A DNA stretch of 64,000 bases, taken from positions 64,888,547-64,952,546 of the forward strand of contig OZ024744.1 in the NCBI GenBank assembly GCA_964016885.1, in the 5' to 3' direction. The stretch is from Eledone cirrhosa. Taxonomy: Eukaryota; Mollusca; Cephalopoda; Octopoda; Eledonidae. The notes under the pieces were generated by a model. That model was not told the origin of the DNA, did no database searches, and saw only the letters and a list, made by a program, of their open reading frames with translations. A program made the translations under genes and the position numbers. Positions 21,219 through 31,538 of this stretch are shown piece after piece. Numbering within the stretch: position 1 is the first letter of the stretch; every line of letters begins with the position of its first letter.

Positions 21219-21660
21219 CTCTGATACTGATTTCACCAGGTTGCTACTGGTGAAAGTATTACTGCAGATCACATCCCAGATAAAAGACCTACCACCTCAG
21301 AACTGTAAAATTATGATGCCATCTGATCTTTTGATGTCCTCTTTGTCTAATTCTGCTGGTTCCAGTACTGATGGGAAGCCAGCTGTATCCAATCCACATT
21401 TAACAATATGTTAAGGACATGTTGTGAGAAGCAGCCATCACTGAGGAGACATGACAATGGATGGACTGTAGACCCATAATATCATTTGTGTTGCTCACAG
21501 ATTCAGAGATCAAGCCTTAGCGAGATGACAATGTGGAGACAGTTGTCATCTAGTTGAGTATCAGTTGACCATGAGGGCATGATGTTCAGCCAGGCACTGG
21601 TGTGGGACTGGGAGGCAAATATAAAACATGCTAGTCAGTGCTGCTCAATCAAAAGTTATG
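21219..21660 (+). repeat. Unclassified dispersed repeat U (copy 1)
   Basis: 'gagtatcagttgacc', 'tgttcagccaggcac', 'actgggaggcaaatataaa' and 'cagtgctgctcaatca' reappear in the same order, diverged, on the minus strand at 27945-28355. No intact frame; an old transposon relic of unknown class. Confidence 0.5.
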
Positions 21661-21754
21661 AGTTATGTTAGATGTTTTGATAAGTGTTTTGAAAACTTAA
21701 TAAAAACATAAAAATATTCCCCTTTTCAGAAGTAGCAGCTCTCTGTTTTTATCC

Positions 21755-22295
21755 TTAACCCTTTAGCATTTAAAGCAACCATCATCATCATCATCATTTC
21801 ATTTTACGTCCGCTTTTTCCCTGCTTGCAAAGGCGGGACGGGAACTGATTCTGGCTTTATTTCTACAGCTGGATGCCCTTCCTAACACCAACCTCATTTA
21901 CAGTGAGTGCTGGGTGCTTTTTTGCCGTGGCACCTCCACGACCACTTTGCAGTGGAATGATAGGGAACCCAGTCCTATCATCTCATTTCTACAGCTGAGT
22001 AAACTGGAGCAATGTGAAATAAAGTGTCTTGCTCAAGGAAACAACACATCACCCAGTCTGAGAATTGAACAGGCTGATGTGTTGTTTCCTTGATATCCAG
22101 CCAAAATTCTCTGACTTCTTTCTGTTCAAACTGGCCGTAACTGGCCACTCATACTGATGTTAAGGTATTGTTCTCAAAATAAATAATATCAAAATCTCAT
22201 CATTTTGATATTATGTGAGATAATTATGTAATGTAAAGACTCTACCACGAAAATACAATAGTATATATAAAGTAATGTAAATGCTAAAGGGTTAA
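21755..22295 (+). mobile_element. TTAA-flanked MITE, family M1 (copy 3), with nested SINE-B
   Basis: TTAA at 21755 and 22292. Left end CCCTTTAGCATTTAAA, right end TAAATGCTAAAGGG. The interior is interrupted after about 22 bases by SINE-B and resumes at about 22093. Confidence 0.88.
21779..22092 (-). mobile_element. SINE-B with snap-back 5' end
   Basis: Starts with (ATC)4, the complement of an ATG tail, then the SINE-B body ('ccctgcttgcaaaggcggg', 'ctggatgcccttcctaac', 'actcagctg'-type blocks read on plus). Instead of the tRNA-like head it ends in an 18-bp inverted repeat: 22034-22051 and 22075-22092, arms CAAGGAAACAACACATCA and its exact complement. Confidence 0.85.
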
Positions 22296-22669
22296 TACTA
22301 TGTAGTCATATCTAAAATAATTGACATGTACTATATTAGATTAAATTATGGGTGGGGAGTGTTTTAGGGTTTTAGTTATTTATTCATCTTTTCTTTCTCA
22401 ACAAACTAACTTTTTTTTAATTAATTAATTAATAGCTAAGATTTTCAACATAAAATAATTATTGACATGAAAAGATTTTCAACATTATAAGCACACATTT
22501 GAACAAATGAAATAAAAAAAAAGCAACATGTTTACAAAAATCAATGCTTTATCTATTTTAACTTTCCTTTCTTTTGTGACAGGAATGTTTTCATTATATC
22601 GTTTCAACACTTCTCTGTGTACAGGTGTCAAACGGTTACTTTTACAGTTTTTCTGTCTCCTTTCTTCCT
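22296..22669. other. Unassigned AT-rich DNA
   Basis: No element recognised. Short ORFs lack motifs. Confidence 0.5.
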
Positions 22670-22683
22670 CATGTTATCATTAT

Positions 22684-22715
<32 letters not shown>

Positions 22716-23165
22716 CCACCACCACCACCATCATCAACATCATCATCACCATCATCATCACCACCATCATCATCAGCATCATCACCACCATCATCATCAT
22801 CATCACCATCATCATCATCATGATTTAATGGCCATTTTCCATGCTAGCATGGGTTAGATGGGTTGTCCTGTTTGAGGCAAGTTGGGTTCGGTAACCTTGT
22901 CTTGCTCATACAAGAACTGTTTTTGTCTAGGTTTCAACAGCTGGATGCACTTCCTAACACCAACCATATCTACAGTGTGTGCTGGGTGCTTTTTGTCGTG
23001 ACACCTACACGACCACTTTATAGTGTGAGCTGGGTGCTTTTTGTCATGACACCTATACAAACACTTTACAGTGTGTACTGGGTGCTTTTTGTTGTGACAC
23101 CTACATGACTACTTTAGAGTGTGGGCTGGGTGGTTTTTATCATGATACCCACATGACGACTTTAT
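22670..23165 (-). repeat. ATG-tailed LINE 3'-end repeat with 4 tandem about 57-bp units
   Basis: Long (ATC)n/(ACC)n tract (22681-22828), then 'ccattttccatgctagcatg', 'cagctggatgcacttcctaa', then four tandem copies of a unit containing 'ctgggtgctttttgtcgtga' and 'cacctacacgaccactttat'. Same 3'-end family as 34.4, 38.6 and 43.3 kb. Confidence 0.75.
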
Positions 23166-23984
23166 AGTATAGAATACAATATATACACTTTAGAATAGAG
23201 GATTAAATCATCATTGTAATCTATAATTTTTATTTATTGCTTAGTCAGAGAAGAAAAGCAACATTCATAACCATTTTTAGGGAGCTCCAAAACTGATGGG
23301 GAGGAACAACATAGATATCCTCAGAACAGATACCTGGCCCAATAGCTTACACAAGACTGGGACTTAGTTAAAGATACCCAAAAGTCAGGTGATAATGTCA
23401 TACTGGAAAACAATCACTGAAGATTTAGGACAAATGAGGCCCTGTACTAGTTAAGTTATGAGGCCTCTTACTCATAAAAATTCATTGTAAAATATTTTTT
23501 TTGGCAGGAAGATGCCCCCCCCCCCCCTGCTAACCAACCTTAAGCACACCTAAGCACAATGGTAAATCCGACAATGATATCACCCATGTAAAATGAAGAA
23601 GGAACCCAAAGAACAAGAACAAAATCCTGCATGCAAGATCTGATGAAGTTCCTTTGAGGCTCCAAGCACTTAAAAGATTATGCACAGACCTCCCTCCCCA
23701 TATAGTTTGCAACAGCAAAAAAGAAAAAAAAGCATTTAGAGGGATGACAAAACCTATCCTTAGCTTCTGCTGGAATCTGTTAGATAGTGCTACACCATCA
23801 GTTTTCAAATTCATTGCTGAAGGCTTTCAAAATGTTTATTTATAAACATACTGTATATCACTAGATATACAAATTCACATACTTCAAATACACTCAATTT
23901 AAATATAATACTTCCTCTTTTCCCTTGATACCCTACTAAGCATATAATTATTTTCGTAAATGGTTAATCCAACCTTGTCTGCAA
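23166..23984. other. Unassigned DNA
   Basis: A C-run at 23515-23527. The frame 23654-23845 has no known motif and no splice context; I do not call a gene. Confidence 0.45.
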
Positions 23985-24115
23985 GGCATCCTATCCAGCA
24001 CTTTGGAAGGATAAAAGGTAAAGTTGACCTCCTTCAGCAGGATTTGAACTAAGAACCTCAGGAACTGGAATAAATATCACAAGGCAATTTGTTGAACATT
24101 CTAACACTGCTATTA
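23985..24115 (-). mobile_element. Old SINE-A relic
   Basis: 'ggataaaaggtaaagttgac' and 'caggatttgaactaagaac' match the body and B box at reduced identity. Confidence 0.6.
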
Positions 24116-24536
24116 ATGCACTACATGATTACGTAATGTAAAATATCTAACAATCAAATATTCTTCAATTTATCTTTTTACTACAGGTTGCATCTACTGA
24201 ATAATCCGACAAGCTTGGTATCAGACAGGTGTTGAAGAAGTTGATTTTTCTGAACCAGTGAAACTTAGGGTAAAATAATGTCAAAATAATGTATATACTG
24301 TACTATATTACTGATACAGGTAAAGCTCTCACTGATATATGTCTCTATAATTTTTTTGTTTTTGTTTTTCTTCATTATGAGCACTTTTTAATAGAGTTAA
24401 TGTCACATATACGTACACTCTTAAGAGTGAAGCCTGCTCTACTCTGCATGACAAGATTAAGTCTCTGAAAGCAAAATTGGTGAAAGTATGGGACACCATC
24501 CCAATTGAAACTGTGTGCGCTGCCTCCAGGCTTTTA
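24116..24536. other. Unassigned AT-rich DNA
   Basis: Nothing recognised. Confidence 0.45.
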
Positions 24537-24765
24537 TTAACCCTTTAACATTTAAACCAGCCATATCCAGTCAGAATCCCCTCACCTTTTTCTGTTCAAA
24601 CTGGCTGCAACCAGCTACTCATACTGATGTTAAGGTATTGTTCTCAAAATAAATACTATATAATTCTCATAGATTCAATATTATATGAGATAATTATGTG
24701 AGGTAAAGCCTTTAGTGGTAAAATACAACAGTATATATAGAAAAATGTAAATGGTAAAGGGTTAA
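24537..24765 (+). mobile_element. TTAA-flanked MITE, family M1 (copy 4)
   Basis: TTAA at 24537 and 24762, ends CCCTTTAACATTTAAA and TAAATGGTAAAGGG, 229 bp. Confidence 0.87.
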
Positions 24766-24899
24766 GAAACTTCAAGGTGTTGTGAGAGCAAAAGGAAAGC
24801 ATATCAAATACGATTTTATGGTGTTAATAAACATTTTATTAATTACTTTGTGCTGAACCAGAAAAATTGCTGAACTAATGATTGCCTGATTAATGAAGT

Positions 24900-25035
24900 C
24901 TAGCGGCAAATTGGGAGGGGTGTTAGAACGTCAGATAACTCTCTACTCTGAGTTCAATTCCCACAGAGGTCAACTTTACCTTTCATTTTTTTAATGTTGA
25001 TAAAAAAGTACCAGTCTTGTACTGGAGTCGATTCT
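24900..25035 (+). mobile_element. Old SINE-A relic
   Basis: 'ctgagttcaattcccacag' (B box), 'caactttacctttcat' and 'aaagtaccagtcttgtactg' in SINE-A order, diverged. Confidence 0.6.
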
Positions 25036-25984
25036 TCCTCCATACCTCTTTCTCACTTCCTCTCTTTCACCCTCTCTATCCTTCTCTGGAAGAAATCTGC
25101 TGTATTCAGACCTGGAGAGGAGATGGGCTCTGCCAGGTTTAAAAACTGTCTTAGAAACATTGTATCAATGCGACGTGCACCCCTATGACTCCATCAAGAG
25201 TTATGGGACCATACATGTATACACATAAAACCTGTAGTATAAATATTCTAGAATTCTGTGTGAAAATTTCTTGGCTTCCTACATTCAGTATGATAGCACA
25301 CACTTTACTACTATGTTTTCATACAACAAGCACTCCTTGGTATTTTTCCCCATTGTGTTCATTCACAAAAATCCTAAGATCTGCAGTCATAGTTAGACCT
25401 CTTCACTGAGGAGGTCAAATAAAACTGAAACATCCCTGAAGCTATGACCATACTTCCTAAGACTAGACTCAATCTCTTACTCTATTCCATATTTTTAAAA
25501 TTAAATCCTAGGTTTATTTCACCTGCTTTTTTCAACAGAATTAGTCAGCAATATAATTTTTTTTTCTTCTCACAACACATAATTTTAATTGATTAAAAAT
25601 TTCCAACTCACTTTATTAAGTGTGCTTGCACCAACTTTACTAACAATTCTTCAGGCTTAACTGGGTATTTTACCCCTTGTCATTTTTCATAGAAATCAAT
25701 AGATTTTTTTTGTTTTTTTTGTTTTGTTTTTCAGCAATTATTTTTCTGTGACAACTGACACCTCTCAATTGCAGAACTATCTTCATATTTTGGATTTTAA
25801 AATGGAACAGCTTGCTCATGAAATTAACTTGCAAGTGATTGAGCATCCCACTGACATATACTTTCAATGTAGTTCTCAAGAAGATTCAGCATGAAGACAC
25901 AGTGCATGACATGGCTGTCCCTTTGTACTTATAAGTACAATTTTTATTTTTATCAGATGAGTGAACTGATGTAATAAATGAGAA
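25036..25984. other. Unassigned AT-rich DNA
   Basis: About 950 bp with no recognised repeat or coding motif. Confidence 0.5.
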
Positions 25985-26070
25985 ATAAAATGTCTTGTTC
26001 AAGGACACAATCCATAACCGGGAATCAAATTCACGATCATAAGTTGAACACCCTAACCACTAAGTCCTTT
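25985..26070 (-). mobile_element. SINE-B head relic
   Basis: 'caaggacacaatccata', 'gggaatcaaattcacgatca' and 'ccctaaccactaag' match the tRNA-like head of SINE-B in reverse (B box, then A box). Confidence 0.55.
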
Positions 26071-26184
26071 ATGGATTAAAAAATAAAACAACTCTTAGTT
26101 TTATCCTACAAAAAACAAACTTATATTGTTAACACAAGAGCATAGTACAGGCAAATTCAAGGACCCAGTTTTCAGTGACATGGC

Positions 26185-26295
26185 GGTGCGAATAATAATT
26201 GTTTCTAATTCATGCACAAGGCCAGCAATTTTTGAGGTGGATGGAAAAGTTGATTATATTAACTCAGTGCTTGGCTGGCACTTGATCCTATTATT
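26185..26295 (-). mobile_element. SINE-A tail relic
   Basis: 'aataattgtttctaattcat', 'gcacaaggccagcaat' and a gtcgattaatc-like block; the rest is lost. Confidence 0.55.
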
Positions 26296-26329
26296 GTTTA
26301 TTATAAACTGAGGCTCTGGGCCTGACCAA

Positions 26330-26570
26330 GGACACACGCACGTTATTACTGAAAAGTGGTGGTGCTGGTTCCACAATAAAATACATACAGCCTATTCTAT
26401 AAAGTGGGAGTGTTGGTGTCATGGTAAAATGCACTCAACCTACTCTGTAAAGTGGTAGTTCAGGTGCCATGATAAAAAGCAACCAGTTCAGGTGGTAGTG
26501 GTGGGTGGCACCATGATGAAATGCATCTGGTATACACAGTGAAGGGGTTGACATTACGAAGGGCATCTAG
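26330..26570 (+). repeat. Diverged tandem units of the ATG-tailed 3'-end repeat
   Basis: Repeated blocks of about 55 bp ending 'ctataaagtgggag' or 'ctgtaaagtggtag', each followed by a 'gccatgataaaa'-like block. This resembles, in the opposite orientation, the units at 22930-23165. Confidence 0.5.
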
Positions 26571-26584
26571 CTACAGAAATCATA

Positions 26585-26765
26585 TCTAGTTTTAATTAAT
26601 TTCAAAAATAATCAATAATTTGGAAGGGGTTTTTTTAGCTGGTATTTGGAACATAACTTAACATAAAATCTTTGATCAGATGTCGTATTTAAAATATGAA
26701 CACTTTAAAATTAGAGGATTTATATAATAGGGCTAATTTTAAACAGGTTGTTATCAAAAGAATTA
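26585..26765 (+). mobile_element. MITE family M2 relic
   Basis: 'aacataacttaacataaaat' and neighbouring blocks match the interior of the M2 copy at 27636. Confidence 0.45.
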
Positions 26766-27204
26766 AATAAGAATTTGTTGATATTTGCAAAACTAAACTC
26801 CTACAAGTACAAAAGTGTATAAAAATTCTCAAACATACCAAAAAACATAATTAATCAGCATGATTTCTTTTTACATTTTTTTTTTATCAAATTAAAACCA
26901 TTGATTCCAGTAGTTACATAAAGTTAACATCTTTCAGGAAGTTTTCAATTTCTGTGTCACATTTTTAAATGATTGTTGGCACTTTTGAAATGTATTTCCT
27001 TTAAGAGTTTTGTAAACAGGAAAAAAATATTTTGTGTCAAATTGGGCAGATACAGCAGTAGGCTGGTGAGTAAGTGGAATCCTATATTCTTTAAAGAACT
27101 TTGGCATGATTGGTGCTCTGATGTAGTAGAGATGTTTAATGAAAAATGTATGAACATTTTCAGCTGGGAAAGTTTAGTGCATATTTTCCAGATGAAGACA
27201 GGAT
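26766..27204. other. Unassigned AT-rich DNA
   Basis: Nothing recognised. Confidence 0.45.
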
Positions 27205-27320
27205 GGTGGTTCAGGGTTTGAAAGCCAGGTTCAACTTGTCAAAATTAATTAACTTATATTTTCATCCTTTAAGTTTGATAAAATAAATACCAGTGGTTTA
27301 TACTGGGGTTAATAGTCAAC
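27205..27320 (+). mobile_element. Old SINE-A relic
   Basis: 'ttttcatcctttaagtttga' and 'taaaataaataccagtggtt' in SINE-A order; no head remains. Confidence 0.5.
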
Positions 27321-27635
27321 TTTAATTCTTAGTAGAAGACTCAATTTTCACAAAACAAAACTAAGCAGACTTGACAGCTACTGGGTCTTTTAGATTAAAA
27401 ACATTATTAATTTATTGCCAAGAAATGTATTTTCTAACAAGTAATGCTACTTTGATAATTTTTTTCCTCTTTGGTTATTATACAATTTGGTAGAAACCTT
27501 AATTGTCAAAAACAGAAAACATCTTTGACAGCTACAGGCTAGAATCTCACTGGGTGACTTCACAAAATATAGGGAGTGGTGTTGCTTACATCAATCTCTT
27601 GATTGAAGAAAGCTGTATGAAAAATATTGGGTCTC

Positions 27636-27945
27636 TTAACCCTTTCATTACCATATTTCTAATGAAAGACGTTGCCTATGTAATTCAAATTATTGTGAAA
27701 ATAATCAAGAACTTGGAAAGATTTACTAATGTAACTAACTTTCTCATTATTAAGCTAGGATTTAGAATATAACTTAACAAATGTTCTTACATAAAATTAT
27801 GATGTAAGGTTTTTCGGTAAATATAAACACATTTAACCCTTTCATTTCTGTATTTCTAATGAAAAGACTCTGCCTATGTAATTTAAATCATTTGGAAAAT
27901 AATCAAGAATTTTGAAAGATTTAGTAACTAACTTTATCATTATTG
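27636..27945 (+). mobile_element. TTAA MITE family M2, two adjacent copies
   Basis: Starts TTAACCCTTTCATTACCATA at 27636 and TTAACCCTTTCATTTCTGTA at 27833, same orientation, with similar interiors ('gcctatgtaatt', 'aataatcaagaa'). The second copy is truncated. Same TTAA-CCC end type as M1 but different sequence. Confidence 0.65.
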
Positions 27946-28355
27946 AATTATTTTTGCCAGTGTAATCCTTTGTATTCTCATCAACAAGGTTCTCCACAAC
28001 ACAACAAAAAGGTAGCCTTTGTGACTTGGGACCAGCTCAGCTTCCATCCTGTATGTGACCATCCCCTTCTTCACCCCTGTAGACATCCAGTCCCCCAAAG
28101 CAAATGTGATGCCATCCAGTGCGACATGATTTCAGATAGGCTACTGTGCTGGATTGATCAGCATTGTCTGGCATGTTTATGTTTGGCCTCCCAACCCTGC
28201 AGGGGTGCCTGGCTTAACACAGCATTATCACTTTCAACTGACACTCAGCTGGACAGCAACAATTTGTGCATGGGTGTTTCTCAGATCTGTGAGCCTCACA
28301 AACGCCTCTGTGGATCCACTGTGAACTCTATCAATCTCCACTCACTGTCATGTCA
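27945..28355 (-). repeat. Unclassified dispersed repeat U (copy 2)
   Basis: Minus-strand counterpart of 21219-21660. An open frame on the plus strand (27943-28359) is antisense to this shared sequence and starts at a TTG, so I do not call it a gene. Confidence 0.5.
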
Positions 28356-28530
28356 TTAACCCTTTAGCATTTCAACCAGCCATATTTGGCCAGAATTTTC
28401 TCACCTCTTTCTGTTCATACTGATGTTAAGGTATTGTTCAAAATAAATAACACCAAAATCTCATAGTTTCAATATTATGTGAGATAATTATGGGAGATAA
28501 AGCCTATACCACAAAAATATAATAGTATAT
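28356..28530 (+). mobile_element. TTAA-flanked MITE, family M1 (copy 5, 3'-truncated)
   Basis: TTAA at 28356 and end CCCTTTAGCATTTCAA. The interior stops near 'aatagtatatg', losing the right end. Confidence 0.8.
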
Positions 28531-28800
28531 GTCTCTCTCTAGACACTAACTCCACCAGTTGCAGACTGCGCATCAATATGAGATATTTTTCTCCACAAAG
28601 TTCGATCACCAACAGGATCCCTACTCACTACTGTCGAGGTGGGGCTGGCTACCCATAGGAGTGAGTCCAGTAAGTTGGTATTGGTATTGGTATAAGTTTT
28701 CTCCATCTTGATATGTTAGTTAGTAGTGGACCAGTGCTGTCAATAATGACAGCAATAATGTTGAATGTATTTTATTTTTGAGGCAAGGACTGGTACACTA

Positions 28801-28834
<34 letters not shown>

Positions 28835-28886
28835 AAACAAGAAGTGTAAGTCAACAGGTTAAAATTAACTTCCTTTATTCATATTC
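28531..28886. other. Unassigned DNA with TC/TA tract
   Basis: (TC)n(TA)n at 28800-28832. The remainder probably belongs to the ribozyme-bearing repeat that follows; its left edge is not visible. Confidence 0.4.
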
Positions 28887-28945
28887 GCTGCAATATATAT
28901 TTCGGTGATAACCATAATTCAATAGTTATGACCTCATCAGGCAGC
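28887..28945 (-). ncRNA. Hammerhead ribozyme (type I), minus strand
   Basis: Read 5' to 3' on the minus strand: stem I strand GCTGC (28945-28941); core CTGATGA (28940-28934); stem II GGTCATAACTAT with its partner across 28933-28904 (12 pairs with one mismatch); core GAAA (28903-28900); a six-base loop TATATA; T at 28893 (position 16.1); T at 28892 (position 17, a permitted base); and the closing stem I strand GCAGC (28891-28887). All invariant core bases are present (C3, U4, G5, A6, G8, A9, G12, A13, A14, A15.1-U16.1). Predicted cut is after 28892. Hammerheads of this minimal type I form are known from Penelope-like elements and small circular retrozymes; no such ORF lies nearby. Confidence 0.75.
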
Positions 28946-29051
28946 TAGAACTTGAACAGAAAAAAACAGGGAAATATAATGGTAAAATATATATTTTATT
29001 TGAATTTGGCAAAGCCGGCCATTTATTGCTCGTATACAGGAAACTGACTGA

Positions 29052-29150
29052 CCAGTCTGCTGATATGCAAATCTGGCTGATCAGTGGATCTGCTAATATG
29101 CAGATCTGACTGATCAGCCAGTCTACTAATATGCAAATCAGACCAATCAG
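29052..29150 (+). repeat. 33-bp tandem repeat x3 carrying an octamer motif
   Basis: Three exact 33-base units (29052, 29085, 29118). Units 1 and 3 contain ATGCAAAT, the POU-factor octamer; unit 2 has ATGCAGAT. Each ends in a gatcag or aatcag block. Confidence 0.8.
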
Positions 29151-29408
29151 TCACTGTATATTTTAGAAAATAGCATATATTTTCACTAGCTCTGACAGTT
29201 TGGCAGGTGAACAGTGAGCTGTACTGATGAAGGGTGATACCCAGAAACATTAGTGTCTGCCATTCTGTTCGCATGCCAACACAAGAGCAAGAATGAAGGG
29301 TTCATTCTACTGACATGGCTATACAATTGAGGCTTGTTTGCAAAATTGCAAATGAATCGAATGTTATTATTAATATTCGAAAAACTCAGATTACATTTAT
29401 TGTATTCA

Positions 29409-29755
29409 GCCATCATCATCATCATCATTTCATTTTACGTCCACTTTTCCCTGCTTGCAAGGGTGGGACGGGAACTGATTCTGGCTTGATTTCTACAGCT
29501 GGATGCCCTTCCTAACACCAACCTCATTTACAGTGAGTGCTGGGTACTTTTTTGCCATGGCACCTCCATGACCACTTTGCAGTGAAATGATAGGGACCCC
29601 AGTCCCTCTCATCTCATTTCTACAGCTGAGTAAACTGGAGCAATGTGAAATAAAGTGTCTTGCTCAAGGAAACAACACATCACCCGGTCTGAGAATTGAA
29701 TTCACAACCTTTCGATTGCAAGGCCAATGCTCTAACCACTAAGCCATGTGCCTCC
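29409..29755 (-). mobile_element. SINE-B, full length with tRNA-like head
   Basis: (ATC)n tail complement at 29411, the body blocks 'ccctgcttgcaagggtggg' and 'ctggatgcccttcctaac', and the head in reverse at 29690-29755. On the minus strand the head reads tggcttagtggttagagc (A-box) and ggttgtgaattcaattc (B-box). About 345 bp. The 3' end matches a family-3-related LINE at 40.0 kb. Confidence 0.85.
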
Positions 29756-29876
29756 ACATGTAGAGCGAAATTTTCTTTTATATATATATATATATGTTTG
29801 TGTGTGATCATATAAACTGGGAAATTGTATTTTGATAAATTCATGGTTTGCTTAAGGCTTAACAAACATGGTGGCA

Positions 29877-29880
<4 letters not shown>

Positions 29881-29942
<62 letters not shown>

Positions 29943-29985
29943 CTTCTTCTTCTTCTTCTTCTTCTTCTTCTTCTTCTTCTTCTTC
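29881..29985 (+). repeat. (TTG)n(TTC)n microsatellite
   Basis: About 60 bp of TTG followed by about 45 bp of TTC. It generates false cysteine, serine, lysine and asparagine frames. Confidence 0.95.
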
Positions 29986-30189
29986 TCATTCACCCACTTA
30001 TTTCTGCAAGGGTCATGGAGATGAGTCCTCAAGCACTCATTCCAGCAAGTCCTGTCAAAATTAACCATTTCCCAAACAAGATCAGCTGAGCTCATAGATG
30101 CTATCCAACCATCTTGTAAAATCTGACCAGTGATTCTTTTCTGAGACATTCTAACCTTATGCCCATAGTATCGGAGTTGTGATCTCACA
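29986..30189 (-). pseudogene. Possible LINE C-terminal fragment
   Basis: Minus-strand frame reads LRYYGHKVRMSQKRITGQIL, then GWIASMSSADLVWEMVNF. LRYYGHxxRM resembles the LRWYGHVMRMKD segment of family 3, but the rest does not follow convincingly. Confidence 0.35.
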
Positions 30190-30945
30190 ATTCATACATA
30201 CATGCATACATGCATACATACATGCATACATACATACATTCATGCATACATACATGCATACATACATACATAGGGAAAAAATTTGTGAAATTATAAAACC
30301 AGAAGAACATATACATACATACATACATGCATACATACATACATGCATACATACATATATACATACATACGTACATGGTGGCTGCCAACTCGTTTTCGAG
30401 TACGGCCACTACTTTATATCCATGTAGGAGAACCCCTACCGATGCGCTGAACGAGTGTGACTTTTTAGTCCAGCCAGCGACTTGAAAACTCTGGCACAAA
30501 CACTACACTTGTGACAATTATTGACACATAGTGATGGGCCCATGGTACCATGTGACGACAAATGCAGAGAGATCTCCAGATATAAAGCAATGCCTGTGCC
30601 GTGAAGCTTTTATAGTGAGCAAAGGAACTGCACAAAGCCAGTCCCACTCTCTTAACTAAGATGATATTTACCAAAAAGAAGAACAAGTCAACATCATTGG
30701 ATACCATCAGGGTTGCAGGTGTTATATCAGAGTTTTCCTTCTCCTGGTGATTTTGGATGGCCATTGACTCTTTAGAGCTCCTTTGCCCTTTGACAGGTTT
30801 TGTTTTTAGTCCTGCAGGATGTCCAAAGTCACCCTCCTCACCAAGAAACCTTGGTGGGGTTGCCAGTTTAGTAGCCAACGACCCGACCATGAGACAGGTT
30901 GTACTGGGATACATGTTACCAGTAGCACCAACTGGTGACCTGACA
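30190..30945 (-). mobile_element. Internally deleted RTE-ZnF derivative N4
   Basis: (CATA)n tail 30190-30374 (interrupted at 30270-30310), hairpin 30378-30409, last finger with stop, the shared deletion junction near 30515, leader, and distal leader to 30945. About 43 bases ('agaattctgccttgacaaag' and following) are absent compared with N2. A second (CATA)n tract follows immediately. Confidence 0.78.
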
Positions 30946-31280
30946 TAACATATATACATATATATATACGTACATACATACATACATACATCCATACATA
31001 CATACATAGACACATACATACATACATACATACATACATACATGCATACATGCATACATACATACATACATACATACATCCATACATACATACATAGACA
31101 CATACATACATACATGCATACATGCATACATGCATACATGCATACATGCATGCATACATACATACACGTGTGCCTACATACATACATACATACATACATA
31201 CACACATACATGCATGCATACGTACATACATACACACATACATACGTACATACATACATACATGCATGCATACATATACA
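30946..31280 (+). repeat. (CATA)n/(CATG) microsatellite
   Basis: About 330 bp of CATA with CATG and CACA variants, containing a duplicated about 70-bp block ('catacatagacacatacata' at about 31000 and 31085). It is probably the target tract of N4. Confidence 0.9.
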
Positions 31281-31507
31281 CAAACATATAGACATTGATA
31301 ATGTTATTAAACACATACATAGACAAGCATATACATATACTCTTTCTCTTATTCTCTCTTACACAAATTGTTTCATACATACACACACACAAGTTTGTTG
31401 GTTATAGGAATTAGGACCATCCCAGATATATTTTGATTGTAAAGAATCCTTTAACAATTATTCTGACCCCACCCCCACCACCACCACCACCCTCACAAAA
31501 AAACTAC

Positions 31508-31538
<31 letters not shown>

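Noticed and set aside
23654..23845. 63-codon frame with a protein-like composition
   Set aside because: No recognisable domain, no splice sites that I can support, and no second copy to compare.
27943..28359. 138-codon open frame
   Set aside because: Begins at TTG, has no motif, and lies antisense to a dispersed repeat (U) also found at 21.2 kb.
29222..29262. Possible fourth hammerhead: CTGATGA, GGGT/ACCC mini-stem, GAAA
   Set aside because: Stem II begins with an A-A mismatch and no stem I partner or U-H site can be placed on either layout.
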